64,000 nt of DNA from Atlantibacter sp. RC6 (GCF_014193285.1 NZ_JACHZE010000001.1:62001-126000), one strand, 5' to 3'; counted from the first letter of the stretch, positions 23,311 to 32,062 are shown. A program made the numbers and translations. The notes: generated from the sequence alone by a model not told the origin.

Positions 23311-24879
23311 ATGAAAAAAACTCTGGTTGCCGTCGGTGTGATTGTCGCGCTAGGCGTGATGTGGACCGGCGCGTCATGGTACACCGGCAAACAACTCGAA
23401 TCACGCATCGCTGGCATGGTTGCGAACGCCAACAGTGAACTGAAGCGCAGCGCGCCGCAGGCGGGCGTGGAGTTAGGCTATCAAAACTATCAGCGCGGGT
23501 TGTTCTCCAGCCATCTGCAACTGGTGGTAAAACCCATTGAAGGCGTGGAAAATCCGCTGATTAAGCCAGGTCAGAGCGTGGTGTTTAATGAAGATGTCAG
23601 CCACGGCCCCTTCCCCCTTGCCCAGTTGAAAAAGCTCAATCTGATCCCGTCAATGGCGTCGGTGCGCACAACGCTGGTCAGTAACGAGACCTCTAAACCG
23701 CTGTTCGATATGACCAAAGGGCAGCCGGTGTTCAATTCCCAGACTCGCGTCGGTTACAACGGCAGCACAGCTTCTGAAATTACGCTTGCAGCGCTGAACT
23801 ACGAAAAAGCCGAAGAGAAAGTCGCGTTCAGTGGCGGGACATTTAATCTCGATGCCGACGGCGAAGGTAACAAAATCAGTCTGAAGGGCGATGCGCAAAG
23901 CGGTCTGGTGAGCGCAGTGAATGAATACGGTCAGCGGGTACAGATGACTTTCAACGGTCTCAAATCCGATGGCTCCAGCAAACTGACCGAATTTGATGAG
24001 CGCGTCGGCGAGCAAAAACTGTCGATTGAAAAATTTGCCGTCGCGGTGGAAGGCAAAGAGATGGCGGTGATTGACGGGCTGCATCTGGATGCGAAATCCG
24101 ACGTCGGCCAGGACAAGAAGAAAATCGACAGCGAAATTAACTATGTGATGGACGCGCTGAAGATCCAGAACCAGAACATGGGCAGCGGCAAGCTCACCGT
24201 GAAAATCGGTGGGATTGACGGCCAGGCATGGCATCAGTTCAGCCAGCAGTATAACGGACAAATTCAGGGACTGTTGACCGACCCTGCCGTGCAGGATAAT
24301 CCCGCGCTTTATCAGCAGAAAGCGCTGGAAATCCTGATGGCTAATTTCCCGTTGCTGTTGAAAGGCGACCCGGTAGTGACCGTGGCCCCGCTGAGCTGGA
24401 AAAACGACAAGGGAGAGAGTTCTTTCAACCTGTCGCTGTTCCTGAAAGACCCTTCTGCTAACACAACGCCTGCCACCACGCCGGACCAGCAGCTCGACCG
24501 GGTGGTGAAATCGCTTGAAAGCAAACTGGTTATCCCGGTGGATATGGCGACCGAGTTTATGACCCAGATTGCTCGCCTGGAAGGGTATCAGGACGATCAG
24601 GCTGAGAAGCTGGCATCTCAGCAGGTGAAAGGCCTGGCGGCCATGGGACAGATGTTCCGCATCACCTCTCTGGAAGACAACAAAATCGTCTCCAGCCTGC
24701 AATACGGCAACGGTCAGGTGACACTCAACGGGCAGAAAATGCCGCTGGCGGAATTCGTGGGTATGTTCGGCTTAACGGGTGATGCCGTGCCAGTACCGGT
24801 CCCGGTTCCGGTGCCTGTCCCGGTTCCGACTCCGGTTCCTGCCCCGGAGACACCGCCTGCGGCCGTACCGCAGCAGTAA
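23311..24879 (+). CDS. ydgA: DUF945 inner-membrane-anchored periplasmic protein YdgA
   Basis: The 522-residue protein begins with an uncleaved signal anchor (LVAVGVIVALGVMWTGASWY). The rest is the DUF945 fold predicted to lie in the periplasm; in E. coli YdgA belongs to the group of large AsmA-like and DUF945 envelope proteins of poorly defined function. It is about 20 residues longer than I recall for E. coli. The extra length is a C-terminal Val-Pro repeat followed by a Pro-rich tail (codons from about 24785). Confidence 0.88.
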   Translation: MKKTLVAVGVIVALGVMWTGASWYTGKQLESRIAGMVANANSELKRSAPQAGVELGYQNYQRGLFSSHLQLVVKPIEGVENPLIKPGQSVVFNEDVSHGPFPLAQLKKLNLIPSMASVRTTLVSNETSKPLFDMTKGQPVFNSQTRVGYNGSTASEITLAALNYEKAEEKVAFSGGTFNLDADGEGNKISLKGDAQSGLVSAVNEYGQRVQMTFNGLKSDGSSKLTEFDERVGEQKLSIEKFAVAVEGKEMAVIDGLHLDAKSDVGQDKKKIDSEINYVMDALKIQNQNMGSGKLTVKIGGIDGQAWHQFSQQYNGQIQGLLTDPAVQDNPALYQQKALEILMANFPLLLKGDPVVTVAPLSWKNDKGESSFNLSLFLKDPSANTTPATTPDQQLDRVVKSLESKLVIPVDMATEFMTQIARLEGYQDDQAEKLASQQVKGLAAMGQMFRITSLEDNKIVSSLQYGNGQVTLNGQKMPLAEFVGMFGLTGDAVPVPVPVPVPVPVPTPVPAPETPPAAVPQQ

Positions 24880-24907
24880 CCCTGAATGGCCTCGCTTGAG
24901 GCCATTT

Positions 24908-25936
24908 TTATTTCCGTTTAATCAGCCTGCCTGCCAGTACATGGTGCCGGTGTACTTCATCGCTGTGTTCAATCCGATGCGCCATGCGCTCCGCCACCTC
25001 ATGCCCCATCTCCTGAGCGGGCAGCGTCATCCAGGTCACGGGGATATCTTCCAGCTTATCCTCCGATAATTCGGTGAACGCCCCTAACGCCACGCTGCGA
25101 TCGAAATAGCTTTCCATACCCGATTCGCCGCTTTGCAGGCCGGCGCGCATCAGCCCAAACCAGGCGCCCAGCGCAATGGTGCTGTTATGACAAATTACCG
25201 CGCTGATGGTGGGATTATGGCGCAGCAGCGCGGTGATGGATTCCGCCGCCTGCTTCTGGCTGTTTTCACACTCCACCACCCATTCGCTGTGAAAGGGTAA
25301 TCCGTATTGCAGCAGGGTGGCGCAGTAACCCCCGAGCCGTTCAGCGCGGGTAAGCGAACCGCTGTTGCCGCCCAGCCAGGCAATGCGCTGGTGACCTTGC
25401 TTGATCAGGTGTTCGGTGAGCATCTGCGCCGCCTGAAGATTATCCGGACGCAGTGTGTCGGCCTCGTCGAGATAGCTGGCGCGGGAGGCAAAGACCAGCG
25501 GGACACCTTTCTGCTGCGCCTTTTCACGTAGCTCCGCGCCCATACCGGCGGCGCCCGCGATAATCACTCCGTCGACGCCCTGGTTGAGCAACGTCTCAAA
25601 GCAGTGCAGCATCTGCTGGCCATCGCGTCCGCTCTGGCTCAGCAGCAGCATCCGGCCCTGCCTTTCCAGCGCGACGGTCAGCCCGGCGATCAGTTGGGCA
25701 TAGAAAGGATGGCAAACGTCCCGGGCAATCAGACCGATCACCCCACTCTGCCCGCCGCGCAGCGCCGAGGCCTGGCGGTTGCGCACAAATCCCAGTTTCT
25801 CGACGGCCTCGCTGACACGCTGCCCGGTCGCCGCCGATATGCGGCCTTTGCCGCTGAGTACCAGAGAGACGGTGCTGACGGATACGCCCGCTTCCAGCGC
25901 CACGTCGTTAATCGTGATTTTCTTTTCCTGCGTCAT
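24908..25936 (-). CDS. malI: LacI-family repressor MalI
   Basis: The 342-residue regulator has the N-terminal helix-turn-helix ITINDVALEAGVSVSTVS, the hinge region and a periplasmic-binding-protein-like effector domain. I chose the ATG at 25936, which gives the E. coli length; the frame stays open 46 codons further, across one operator. It represses malXY and itself by binding the two palindromes between malI and malX. The inducer is unknown. Confidence 0.95.
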   Translation of the reverse strand: MTQEKKITINDVALEAGVSVSTVSLVLSGKGRISAATGQRVSEAVEKLGFVRNRQASALRGGQSGVIGLIARDVCHPFYAQLIAGLTVALERQGRMLLLSQSGRDGQQMLHCFETLLNQGVDGVIIAGAAGMGAELREKAQQKGVPLVFASRASYLDEADTLRPDNLQAAQMLTEHLIKQGHQRIAWLGGNSGSLTRAERLGGYCATLLQYGLPFHSEWVVECENSQKQAAESITALLRHNPTISAVICHNSTIALGAWFGLMRAGLQSGESGMESYFDRSVALGAFTELSEDKLEDIPVTWMTLPAQEMGHEVAERMAHRIEHSDEVHRHHVLAGRLIKRK

Positions 25937-25959
25937 GCGGCAGGCGCTCCTGAATGTCC

Positions 25960-25975
25960 GATAAAACGTTTTATC
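25960..25975. promoter_or_regulatory. MalI operator, malI-proximal
   Basis: Perfect 16-base palindrome GATAAAACGTTTTATC, 24 bases upstream of the malI start. It is identical to the malX-proximal copy and to the known MalI operator sequence of E. coli. Confidence 0.95.
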
Positions 25976-26037
25976 AAACCAGGAATAGTATAAATGTTTC
26001 TCAGTGATAAATTGTGACTGGCTGCTCATTAAAATTT

Positions 26038-26053
26038 GATAAAACGTTTTATC
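26038..26053. promoter_or_regulatory. MalI operator, malX-proximal
   Basis: Second perfect copy of the 16-base palindrome, 78 bases from the first and 44 bases before malX. A weak CRP-like half site (TGTGA at 26013) lies between the two operators; in E. coli CRP activates both promoters. Confidence 0.95.
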
Positions 26054-26096
26054 TTGCGCGGCATCATCAAACACTGTCGTTTAACAAGGAGCCGCT

Positions 26097-27239
26097 ATGG
26101 CGACATCAACCCCTCCAAAAATCACCCTGTGGGAATTTTTTCAACAGTTGGGCAAGACCTTCATGTTGCCCGTCGCCCTGCTTTCGTTTTGCGGCATTAT
26201 GCTGGGGATCGGTAGTTCCCTGAGCAGCCACGATGTCACCACCCTGATGCCGTTTCTCGCCAATCCGGTGTTGCAATCCATCTTCGTGTGGATGAGTAAG
26301 ATCGGTTCATTCGCGTTCAGCTTCCTGCCGGTGATGTTCTGTATCGCTATTCCGTTGGGATTGGCGCGGGAAAACAAAGGCGTTGCGGCCTTCTCAGGAT
26401 TTGTCGGCTATGCGGTGATGAACCTGGCGGTCAACTTCTGGCTCACGGCGAAAGGCGTTTTGCCCAGCAGCGATCCGGCAATCCTGAAAGCGAACAATAT
26501 TCAGAGCATCCTTGGCATTCAGTCTATCGATACCGGTATTCTGGGCGCGGTGATTGTCGGGGTGATCGTCTGGCTGCTGCATGAGCGTTTTCACAATGTG
26601 CGTCTGCCGGATGCGCTGGCCTTTTTCGGCGGCACCCGCTTTGTGCCTATCATCACCACCTTCGTGATAGGGTTGTTGGGGCTGATTGTCCCACTGATTT
26701 GGCCGTTCTTCGCGATGGGCATTAATCAACTTGGTCACGTTATCAATAGCGCCGGGGATTTTGGTCCGATGCTGTTTGGCACCGGCGAACGCCTTTTGTT
26801 GCCGTTCGGTTTGCATCATATACTGGTGGCGCTGATCCGCTTTACCGATGCGGGCGGGACTCTGGACGTCTGCGGCCATACGGTGAGCGGCGCGCTGACC
26901 ATTTTCCAGGCTCAGCTAAGCTGCCCGGAAACGCACGGTTTCGCTGAAAGCGCGACCCGCTTCTTGTCCCAGGGTAAAATGCCGGCATTTTTAGGCGGCT
27001 TGCCGGGTGCGGCGTTAGCGATGTATCACTGCGCGCGGCCTGAAAACCGTCACAAGATTAAAGGCCTGCTGATTTCCGGCGTGATCGCCTGCGTGGTGGG
27101 CGGCACCACTGAGCCGCTGGAGTTCCTGTTCCTGTTTGTCGCTCCGCTGCTGTATTTAATCCACGCGCTGTTGACCGGGCTGGGCTTTACCATGATGGCA
27201 ATCCTGGGGGTGACCATCGGCAACACTAAATGTCAATAG
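26097..27239 (+). pseudogene. malX: PTS maltose/glucose EIIC component, 5' part of malX split by the prophage
   Basis: The native sequence runs to codon 377 at 27227. There the prophage joins, adding Lys-Cys-Gln and a stop, so the frame as it stands is 380 codons. It holds nearly the whole EIIC membrane domain (HDVTTLMPFL, the GTTEPLEFLFLFVAP substrate-site region). The EIIB domain is on the other side of the prophage at 62598-63065. The two parts add up to 530 codons, the E. coli length, so precise excision should restore the gene. Confidence 0.95.
27222..27226. other. attL core of the prophage
   Basis: The malX reading frame leaves its natural sequence just after AACAC. Joining the outer flanks rebuilds attB with the imperfect inverted repeat CCATCGG / CCGACGG around CAACA. 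Serine integrases exchange at a central dinucleotide, so the true crossover is probably the AA or AC within this core. Confidence 0.85.
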
Positions 27240-27349
27240 CCTTTATTGATGCTTTTTTAACCTATCTTCAACCCTCAACTGTTTCGTCCTTTCGATTCCC
27301 CTCTTTTGAATTTGCAATATCATTTCCGCAAAATGGATAATAACTCGTT

Positions 27350-28237
27350 GTGGTCATTACATTACCAAAGAGCATGGAAGGATACCCATCAGTGAACGTT
27401 GACAACATACATATCCCGTCGAAAGCTAACTCAACCGGGCTACAACTGACCGCAAAAAGTGCCGCTGTTTACAGAGCATCATCAAGTGTTCCGACTGCTA
27501 AGGATGCGATATACGAAATGAATCCACTCAAGTTAGTGCAACCGGCATCCCTTACTAAAATTCTTACTGCTATAACAGCCTTACGTATCGACTCCAATGT
27601 GAACAGACCTGTAACAATCGGAGAATCTGATATGCAGTGCGGTGGTTCAGGTGCAAACCTTCAATGTGGTGACGTGATTACATTTTGGGATGCTTTGCAT
27701 AACATGTTCTTGCCTTCAAGTAACATGACCGCATCTGCCATAGCGCGAACATTCGGAAGATTGTTGTTCAACATTGCTGATAGTGAAAAGCATATCGACT
27801 CTATTTGTGTTGCCAATTTCATAAACGAAATGAATAAAACAGCTATGGACATAGGGATGTTCGAATCTGCGTTCATGAACGTTCATGGGTTAGGGGCCAG
27901 AGGGCAGCGAACTTGTGCGCGTGATATTGGTCGATTGATGTATGAAGCAGTAAAATACCCTGCAATTATGGATACTTGGAGTAAACGAAAGCATGTGCTT
28001 AAAGTTGCCGGACCCAAGCCACGTCTGATACCAATACAAAACACCGTTGAGATGCTTCAGGACGGAAGAGTTCAAGGTGGGAAAACAGGAACACTTGCAC
28101 CTTCATTCTATAATCTGGCGTTATTTTATACTTTACCTGATGGGAACGAGGCGTTCGCAGTTACCCTGTATTCCTCATCTAAAGATACACGCGACGATGA
28201 CATGTTCCTCATGCTAGATGCGGTATGTAATGGTTAA
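27350..28237 (+). CDS. D-alanyl-D-alanine carboxypeptidase-like serine hydrolase without signal peptide
   Basis: The protein has the three motifs of penicillin-interacting S11 peptidases in order: SLTK (Ser67, Lys70), SSN (123-125) and KTG (245-247). PBP5-like enzymes trim peptidoglycan stem peptides in the periplasm, but this one has no signal peptide and lacks the C-terminal anchor domain of DacA. The start is uncertain: GTG 27350, ATG 27374, or GTG 27392, which has the best ribosome site (GGAAGGA). It is the first gene inside attL. A periplasmic role would need another export route, lysis or packaging into the virion. Function not established. Confidence 0.75.
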   Translation: MVITLPKSMEGYPSVNVDNIHIPSKANSTGLQLTAKSAAVYRASSSVPTAKDAIYEMNPLKLVQPASLTKILTAITALRIDSNVNRPVTIGESDMQCGGSGANLQCGDVITFWDALHNMFLPSSNMTASAIARTFGRLLFNIADSEKHIDSICVANFINEMNKTAMDIGMFESAFMNVHGLGARGQRTCARDIGRLMYEAVKYPAIMDTWSKRKHVLKVAGPKPRLIPIQNTVEMLQDGRVQGGKTGTLAPSFYNLALFYTLPDGNEAFAVTLYSSSKDTRDDDMFLMLDAVCNG

Positions 28238-28407
28238 TGTTTAAGTGAACATCGGCAATGTTTGAAATCTGAAATAGGTCAATGTACAACCCTAACCACC
28301 TTTCAATGACATTCCTTATTTTACAGTGAGTTAGAGGTGCACTCCACCTTTCAACCCGAAAAATAGTCAATAAAAACAAAACATTAAAAAATGCGGTAAT
28401 AAAGTTA

Positions 28408-28434
28408 TAAAGTTTATAAATGACCTGACGATAA
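28408..28434 (+). promoter_or_regulatory. sigma-28 (FliA) promoter of the prophage flagellin
   Basis: TAAAGTTT (28408-28415), an 11-base spacer and GACGATAA (28427-28434) match the enterobacterial FliA consensus TAAAGTTT-N11-GCCGATAA with one mismatch. Transcription would start near 28441, giving a leader of about 45 bases. The flagellin would therefore be made as a class 3 flagellar gene by the host cascade. Confidence 0.9.
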
Positions 28435-28485
28435 CTTGTAGTGACACAGGCACGCCTGGCGTAATAAACCTAAAAGGAAAATTTT

Positions 28486-29982
28486 ATGGCACAAGTTATC
28501 AACACTAACAGCCTGTCGCTGTTGACTCAAAATAACCTGAACAAATCCCAGTCTTCCCTTAGCTCCGCTATTGAGCGTTTGTCTTCCGGTCTGCGTATCA
28601 ACAGCGCTAAAGACGACGCCGCTGGCCAGGCGATTGCTAACCGCTTCACCTCCAACATCAAAGGTCTGACTCAGGCTTCCCGTAACGCCAACGATGGTAT
28701 CTCCATCGCGCAGACCACTGAAGGTTCTCTGAACGAAATCAACAACAACTTACAGCGTATTCGTGAACTGGCTGTTCAGGCCAGCAATGATACTAACTCT
28801 ACTTCTGACCTGGACTCTATTCAGGCTGAAATTACTCAGCGCCTGGGTGAAATCGACCGTGTGTCTCAACAGACTCAGTTTAACGGCGTAAAAGTTCTGT
28901 CTAAAGAGCAAGGGTTGACCATTCAGGTTGGTGCGAATGACAACGAAACCATCACCATTAACCTGCAAGAAATTAACTCCAGTACTCTGGGTTTGGATGG
29001 CTTCAGCGTTCAGAAACAGGCTAAGATGACTGATGCAGAGGTCACCAGTTTTGGAACTGCTACAGGTACTAATTCACCAATTGCCATTGCTGATAGTACT
29101 GCATTAGATCTTTCCTCTATTGATACAAATGCTGAAACTGATGGTAAAATCTATACTGATGGCGATAAATACTTTATCCAAGTCACCGATTCCAGCGATG
29201 ACTCTCAGCTTGGGATTTATGAAGTATCCATCATTGATGACAGCACTCAATCAAATGCTGGAGAATTAACATTACTTTCGGATTCAGGTAAAGCAGATCT
29301 AACCGGTTTAACTGAAACAACTACTGTTCCTGATACAGCTCCTGTTGCAGGGAATGTAAATGTAAAAATCGATCCTGATACTACTGCTGCAATTCAAGGC
29401 GCTAAATTAGTTAAATTAACTGACGAAGCTGGAAAAGACGCCGGTTATGCAATCAAAGGAACCGATAACAAATACTACGCAGCAAAAGTTGATGAAGCTA
29501 CTGGCGATGTCTCAATGGAAACTGTTAGTTATACCGATGCAAAGGGCAATCCAGTTACTGATGCAAAAGTTCAGATCGGCGGACTCGATGGCAAAACTAA
29601 ACTTGTTACCGTTGGTACAGGTGATGAAGCTAAAACCTACAAAGCTGATGAACTGAAAGGTAAAGATCTTCGCACTGATGCCGTGGCAGTTGCTGCAACT
29701 GAAACGACTGCGAACCCGTTAGCTGCGCTTGATAAAGCACTGGCAAAAGTTGATACGTTCCGTTCAGATTTGGGTGCTATCCAGAACCGTTTCGATTCTG
29801 CTATCACCAACCTGGGCAACACCGTTAACAACCTGTCTTCTGCTCGTAGCCGTATCGAAGATGCTGACTACGCGACCGAAGTATCCAACATGTCCCGTGC
29901 GCAGATCCTGCAACAAGCAGGTACTTCTGTACTGGCACAGGCTAACCAGGTTACGCAGAACGTTCTGTCTCTGCTGCGTTAA
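28486..29982 (+). CDS. flagellin carried by the prophage
   Basis: A complete FliC-type flagellin of 498 residues. The N terminus (MAQVINTNSLSLLTQNNLNK) and the D0/D1 region to about residue 175, and the last 90 residues ending QANQVTQNVLSLLR, have the conserved sequences that polymerise into the filament and carry the export and TLR5 regions. The middle (about 180-405) is a variable surface domain unlike the standard ones I remember. An AAAAGGAAAA ribosome site precedes the ATG. Codons in the conserved ends look host-like, those in the middle are AT-richer, a mosaic typical of H-antigen genes. A FljA homologue follows. Confidence 0.97.
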   Translation: MAQVINTNSLSLLTQNNLNKSQSSLSSAIERLSSGLRINSAKDDAAGQAIANRFTSNIKGLTQASRNANDGISIAQTTEGSLNEINNNLQRIRELAVQASNDTNSTSDLDSIQAEITQRLGEIDRVSQQTQFNGVKVLSKEQGLTIQVGANDNETITINLQEINSSTLGLDGFSVQKQAKMTDAEVTSFGTATGTNSPIAIADSTALDLSSIDTNAETDGKIYTDGDKYFIQVTDSSDDSQLGIYEVSIIDDSTQSNAGELTLLSDSGKADLTGLTETTTVPDTAPVAGNVNVKIDPDTTAAIQGAKLVKLTDEAGKDAGYAIKGTDNKYYAAKVDEATGDVSMETVSYTDAKGNPVTDAKVQIGGLDGKTKLVTVGTGDEAKTYKADELKGKDLRTDAVAVAATETTANPLAALDKALAKVDTFRSDLGAIQNRFDSAITNLGNTVNNLSSARSRIEDADYATEVSNMSRAQILQQAGTSVLAQANQVTQNVLSLLR

Positions 29983-29999
29983 TTCGCAAAACCTTGATA

Positions 30000-30025
30000 A
30001 ACCCCGCTTCGGTGGGGTTTTTTTA
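30000..30025 (+). terminator. Rho-independent terminator of the flagellin gene
   Basis: The stem AACCCCGC / GTGGGGTT with a TTCG tetraloop is followed by seven T, 18 bases after the flagellin stop. Expression of the fljA-like gene would need read-through or its own promoter. Confidence 0.9.
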
Positions 30026-30072
30026 TATGTAAATTTTGTTTATCGTAATGACTTGGTTGTAGGTATTGCTTA

Positions 30073-30603
30073 ATGGTTAACGACATCACATACGGACGGG
30101 ACGCGGAAGTTTGGCCTCGCGATTATTCTCTTTTATCCAGAAGGCTTCAGTTTCTGCGGTTTAATGACGTTCCGGTCAAAATGGTAAGTTGCAACGGGTT
30201 ATCAATCATTGGTTACGTCGCAAAGTTTTATCCTGAAGAGAATGTTATCTACGCCTCAAGCAGACCCAAAGGCACGAAGCGGATAAAAATTTCGATGGAA
30301 TACATCGCGTCGTTAGAGGAACTGCCTGTTGATTCAGACGCTAAACCGTATCTGATTGAACCTGAGCAATTCAACGCTTCCGTTACCGAACCTACCCGTA
30401 AAGACTTTTTCTCCATATGCAATAAATGCTTTCAGCAGGGCGTAGGCATACGAGTTTATATGATTGATGGCCGTGTTATTGAGGGGAAAACAACTGGTGT
30501 TAACGCCTGTCAGGTTGGACTAGTTAAACCCAACGGTAATCATACGCAAATTATGTTCGACTGGGTTAGTCGTATCACGTCAGATGATTACGTAGAAAAC
30601 TGA
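30073..30603 (+). CDS. FljA-like repressor of phase-1 flagellin synthesis
   Basis: This 176-residue protein resembles Salmonella FljA throughout (179 residues by memory): YGRDAEVWPRDYS and RRLQFLRFNDVPV at the N terminus, DFFSICNKC and GKTTGVNACQVG in the C-terminal half, and FDWVSRITS at the end. FljA blocks expression of fliC by acting on its leader mRNA, and is encoded next to the alternative flagellin fljB. The gene order flagellin then fljA-like is the same here. No Hin recombinase gene or invertible segment is seen. It starts at an ATG after TAGG. Confidence 0.8.
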   Translation: MVNDITYGRDAEVWPRDYSLLSRRLQFLRFNDVPVKMVSCNGLSIIGYVAKFYPEENVIYASSRPKGTKRIKISMEYIASLEELPVDSDAKPYLIEPEQFNASVTEPTRKDFFSICNKCFQQGVGIRVYMIDGRVIEGKTTGVNACQVGLVKPNGNHTQIMFDWVSRITSDDYVEN

Positions 30604-30640
30604 TCATTTCTAATAATTCAGAAGATAAAACATATGACAA

Positions 30641-30668
30641 GTCCCATATGCACAGCAAAGTATGGGAC
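30641..30668. terminator. inverted repeat between fljA-like gene and the convergent membrane gene
   Basis: GTCCCATA / TATGGGAC, a perfect 8-base repeat with a 12-base loop, lies in the gap between two convergent genes. It is followed by AAAAATAATTTTATTTT on the plus strand and preceded by few T on the other, so it is at best a weak terminator. Confidence 0.5.
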
Positions 30669-30678
30669 AAAAATAATT

Positions 30679-31017
30679 TTATTTTGAACCTTGTTTGTTT
30701 TTAAATTTTCTCTTCGCCCCCAGATAACCACCAAAAGAAGACGTCAAAATATAAGAAACCATTACACAGGTAAGATTATAAATAATCTCAGATAAATAGG
30801 TGTTGTCGTATACACTAACGAAACCTGATTTGTCGGCAAGTCGTTGTATTATGAATCTAAGAACAAAATGGTTCAGATACACAAAAAGTGCAAGGGAGGC
30901 TAAAATCAAACTCCTTCCTAATCTATCTAGTTCATTTGCTCTGTACAAAAAATACATAGTAACGCCACAAATGATTGCGCATAAGCCGATTAATGGAACA
31001 ATAAAATCTGGATTCAT
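30679..31017 (-). CDS. small membrane protein of unknown function
   Basis: The 112-residue protein has three hydrophobic segments (about 5-25, 37-57 and 75-98) and a basic C terminus (KRKFKNKQGSK). A strong ribosome site, AGGGAAGGAC, precedes the ATG, which supports a real gene. It is cargo between the flagellar cassette and the terminase and lacks the TAAATA element of backbone genes. A role in superinfection exclusion is possible but unsupported. Confidence 0.65.
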   Translation of the reverse strand: MNPDFIVPLIGLCAIICGVTMYFLYRANELDRLGRSLILASLALFVYLNHFVLRFIIQRLADKSGFVSVYDNTYLSEIIYNLTCVMVSYILTSSFGGYLGAKRKFKNKQGSK

Positions 31018-31396
31018 GTCCTTCCCTGCGAAAACGTGAAAGTACTATAATAATATGAATGAATAACGATTAATGCGGTTTTGTTCAAAATTTTTTAGGT
31101 TCTTCTTGGCGATTAGAAAAATGCGTAACTTCAAGCCCCCGGTCTTTAAGTCATATATATTTTTTTAAAAGTGGTTAAGTTACAATAGCCAGAACCTATC
31201 AAAATATTACATAAGATTTTTCATAAATTCTGAAGGTTTCGCACAGTTGTAAAACCTCTTCGAATGAAACCAATTTATAATACAACTTCTTCGAAAACGT
31301 TCAATTTAAATTCAAAAAAATACCCCACTTTTTCACGGCATAAATAAATCCAGTAAGGGTAAACCTTGCGAAATACTTCAAACAGAGATTACGCAA
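31018..31396. other. intergenic region upstream of terminase small subunit; candidate cos/Nu1 region
   Basis: In lambda-like phages cos and the Nu1-binding R sites lie just before the small terminase gene. Here two near-identical 12-base direct repeats, AACCTCTTCGAA (31253) and AACTTCTTCGAA (31284), stand 31 bases apart, about three helical turns. A short GC-rich patch, AGCCCCCGG, lies at 31125-31140 in AT-rich surroundings. I cannot identify the nicking site. Confidence 0.4.
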
Positions 31397-31999
31397 ATGG
31401 AACAAAATTTTATTACCGCATCCGAAATTGCCCGTCGATATGGTTTCAGTATCCAAGGTGTTCAGAAATGGCGTGAGCGCGGGATACCATACGATACCAA
31501 TAAGAAAAAATATCCAGAGAAAGATTCAACAGACTGGATTGTGAAAAATATTCTGGATCCGCTCAAGGATCTGGACACGTCCGAAAAACTTAAACTCGCA
31601 AAACTGAAAAAGGCAGAGGCCGAAGCCCGAATCGCGGAAATGGATGAACGATCTCAAGCTGGTTCGTTAATACCTGTTGCCCTGGTTCAGGCTGCATTAT
31701 CGAAATACTGTTCACAAGTCCGAACGTCGATGACCCAAATTTCAACAACACAGGCCCGCTTTCTTCTTGAACAAGCCACCGACACCAGATCGTTAAAAGA
31801 AGCCCTTCAGCGTGTCATTGTGGAGCGTTTAAACGAGATCGGGGCAGTAATGGAATCTGATAGTTTCTTTTATGACCCTGTTCTAACCGATATCAGCGAA
31901 GACAACGGAACCACATACCCGGTTGAATCTGTTCCGGTAATTGCAGAACCGGATATCGTGGACGACGACGAACCCGATTTCTTCGAGGAGAACGAATAA
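31397..31999 (+). CDS. terminase small subunit, Nu1 family
   Basis: The 200-residue protein has an N-terminal winged-helix-like domain (ITASEIARRYGFSIQGVQKWRERG) as in lambda Nu1 and Mu-like small terminases. A Lys/Glu-rich coiled coil (about 60-90) and an acidic tail (DDDEPDFFEENE) follow. It would recognise cos DNA and recruit the large subunit. The large subunit is almost 5.8 kb away, while lambda has them adjacent. Confidence 0.85.
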   Translation: MEQNFITASEIARRYGFSIQGVQKWRERGIPYDTNKKKYPEKDSTDWIVKNILDPLKDLDTSEKLKLAKLKKAEAEARIAEMDERSQAGSLIPVALVQAALSKYCSQVRTSMTQISTTQARFLLEQATDTRSLKEALQRVIVERLNEIGAVMESDSFFYDPVLTDISEDNGTTYPVESVPVIAEPDIVDDDEPDFFEENE

Positions 32000-32062
32000 T
32001 GGTTGAATTCTTTTTCTTTTGTTGCTGCCTTATTATATTGTTCGGTTAGCCCTTAATCGGGG

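Noticed and set aside
23650-24702. 350-codon minus-strand frame opposite ydgA
   Set aside because: Fully antisense to a conserved gene and of odd composition (many His and Gln); a shadow frame.
28238-30603. Hin-type invertible promoter for the flagellin
   Set aside because: No small serine recombinase gene and no inverted repeats flanking the promoter were seen; the promoter points directly at the flagellin.
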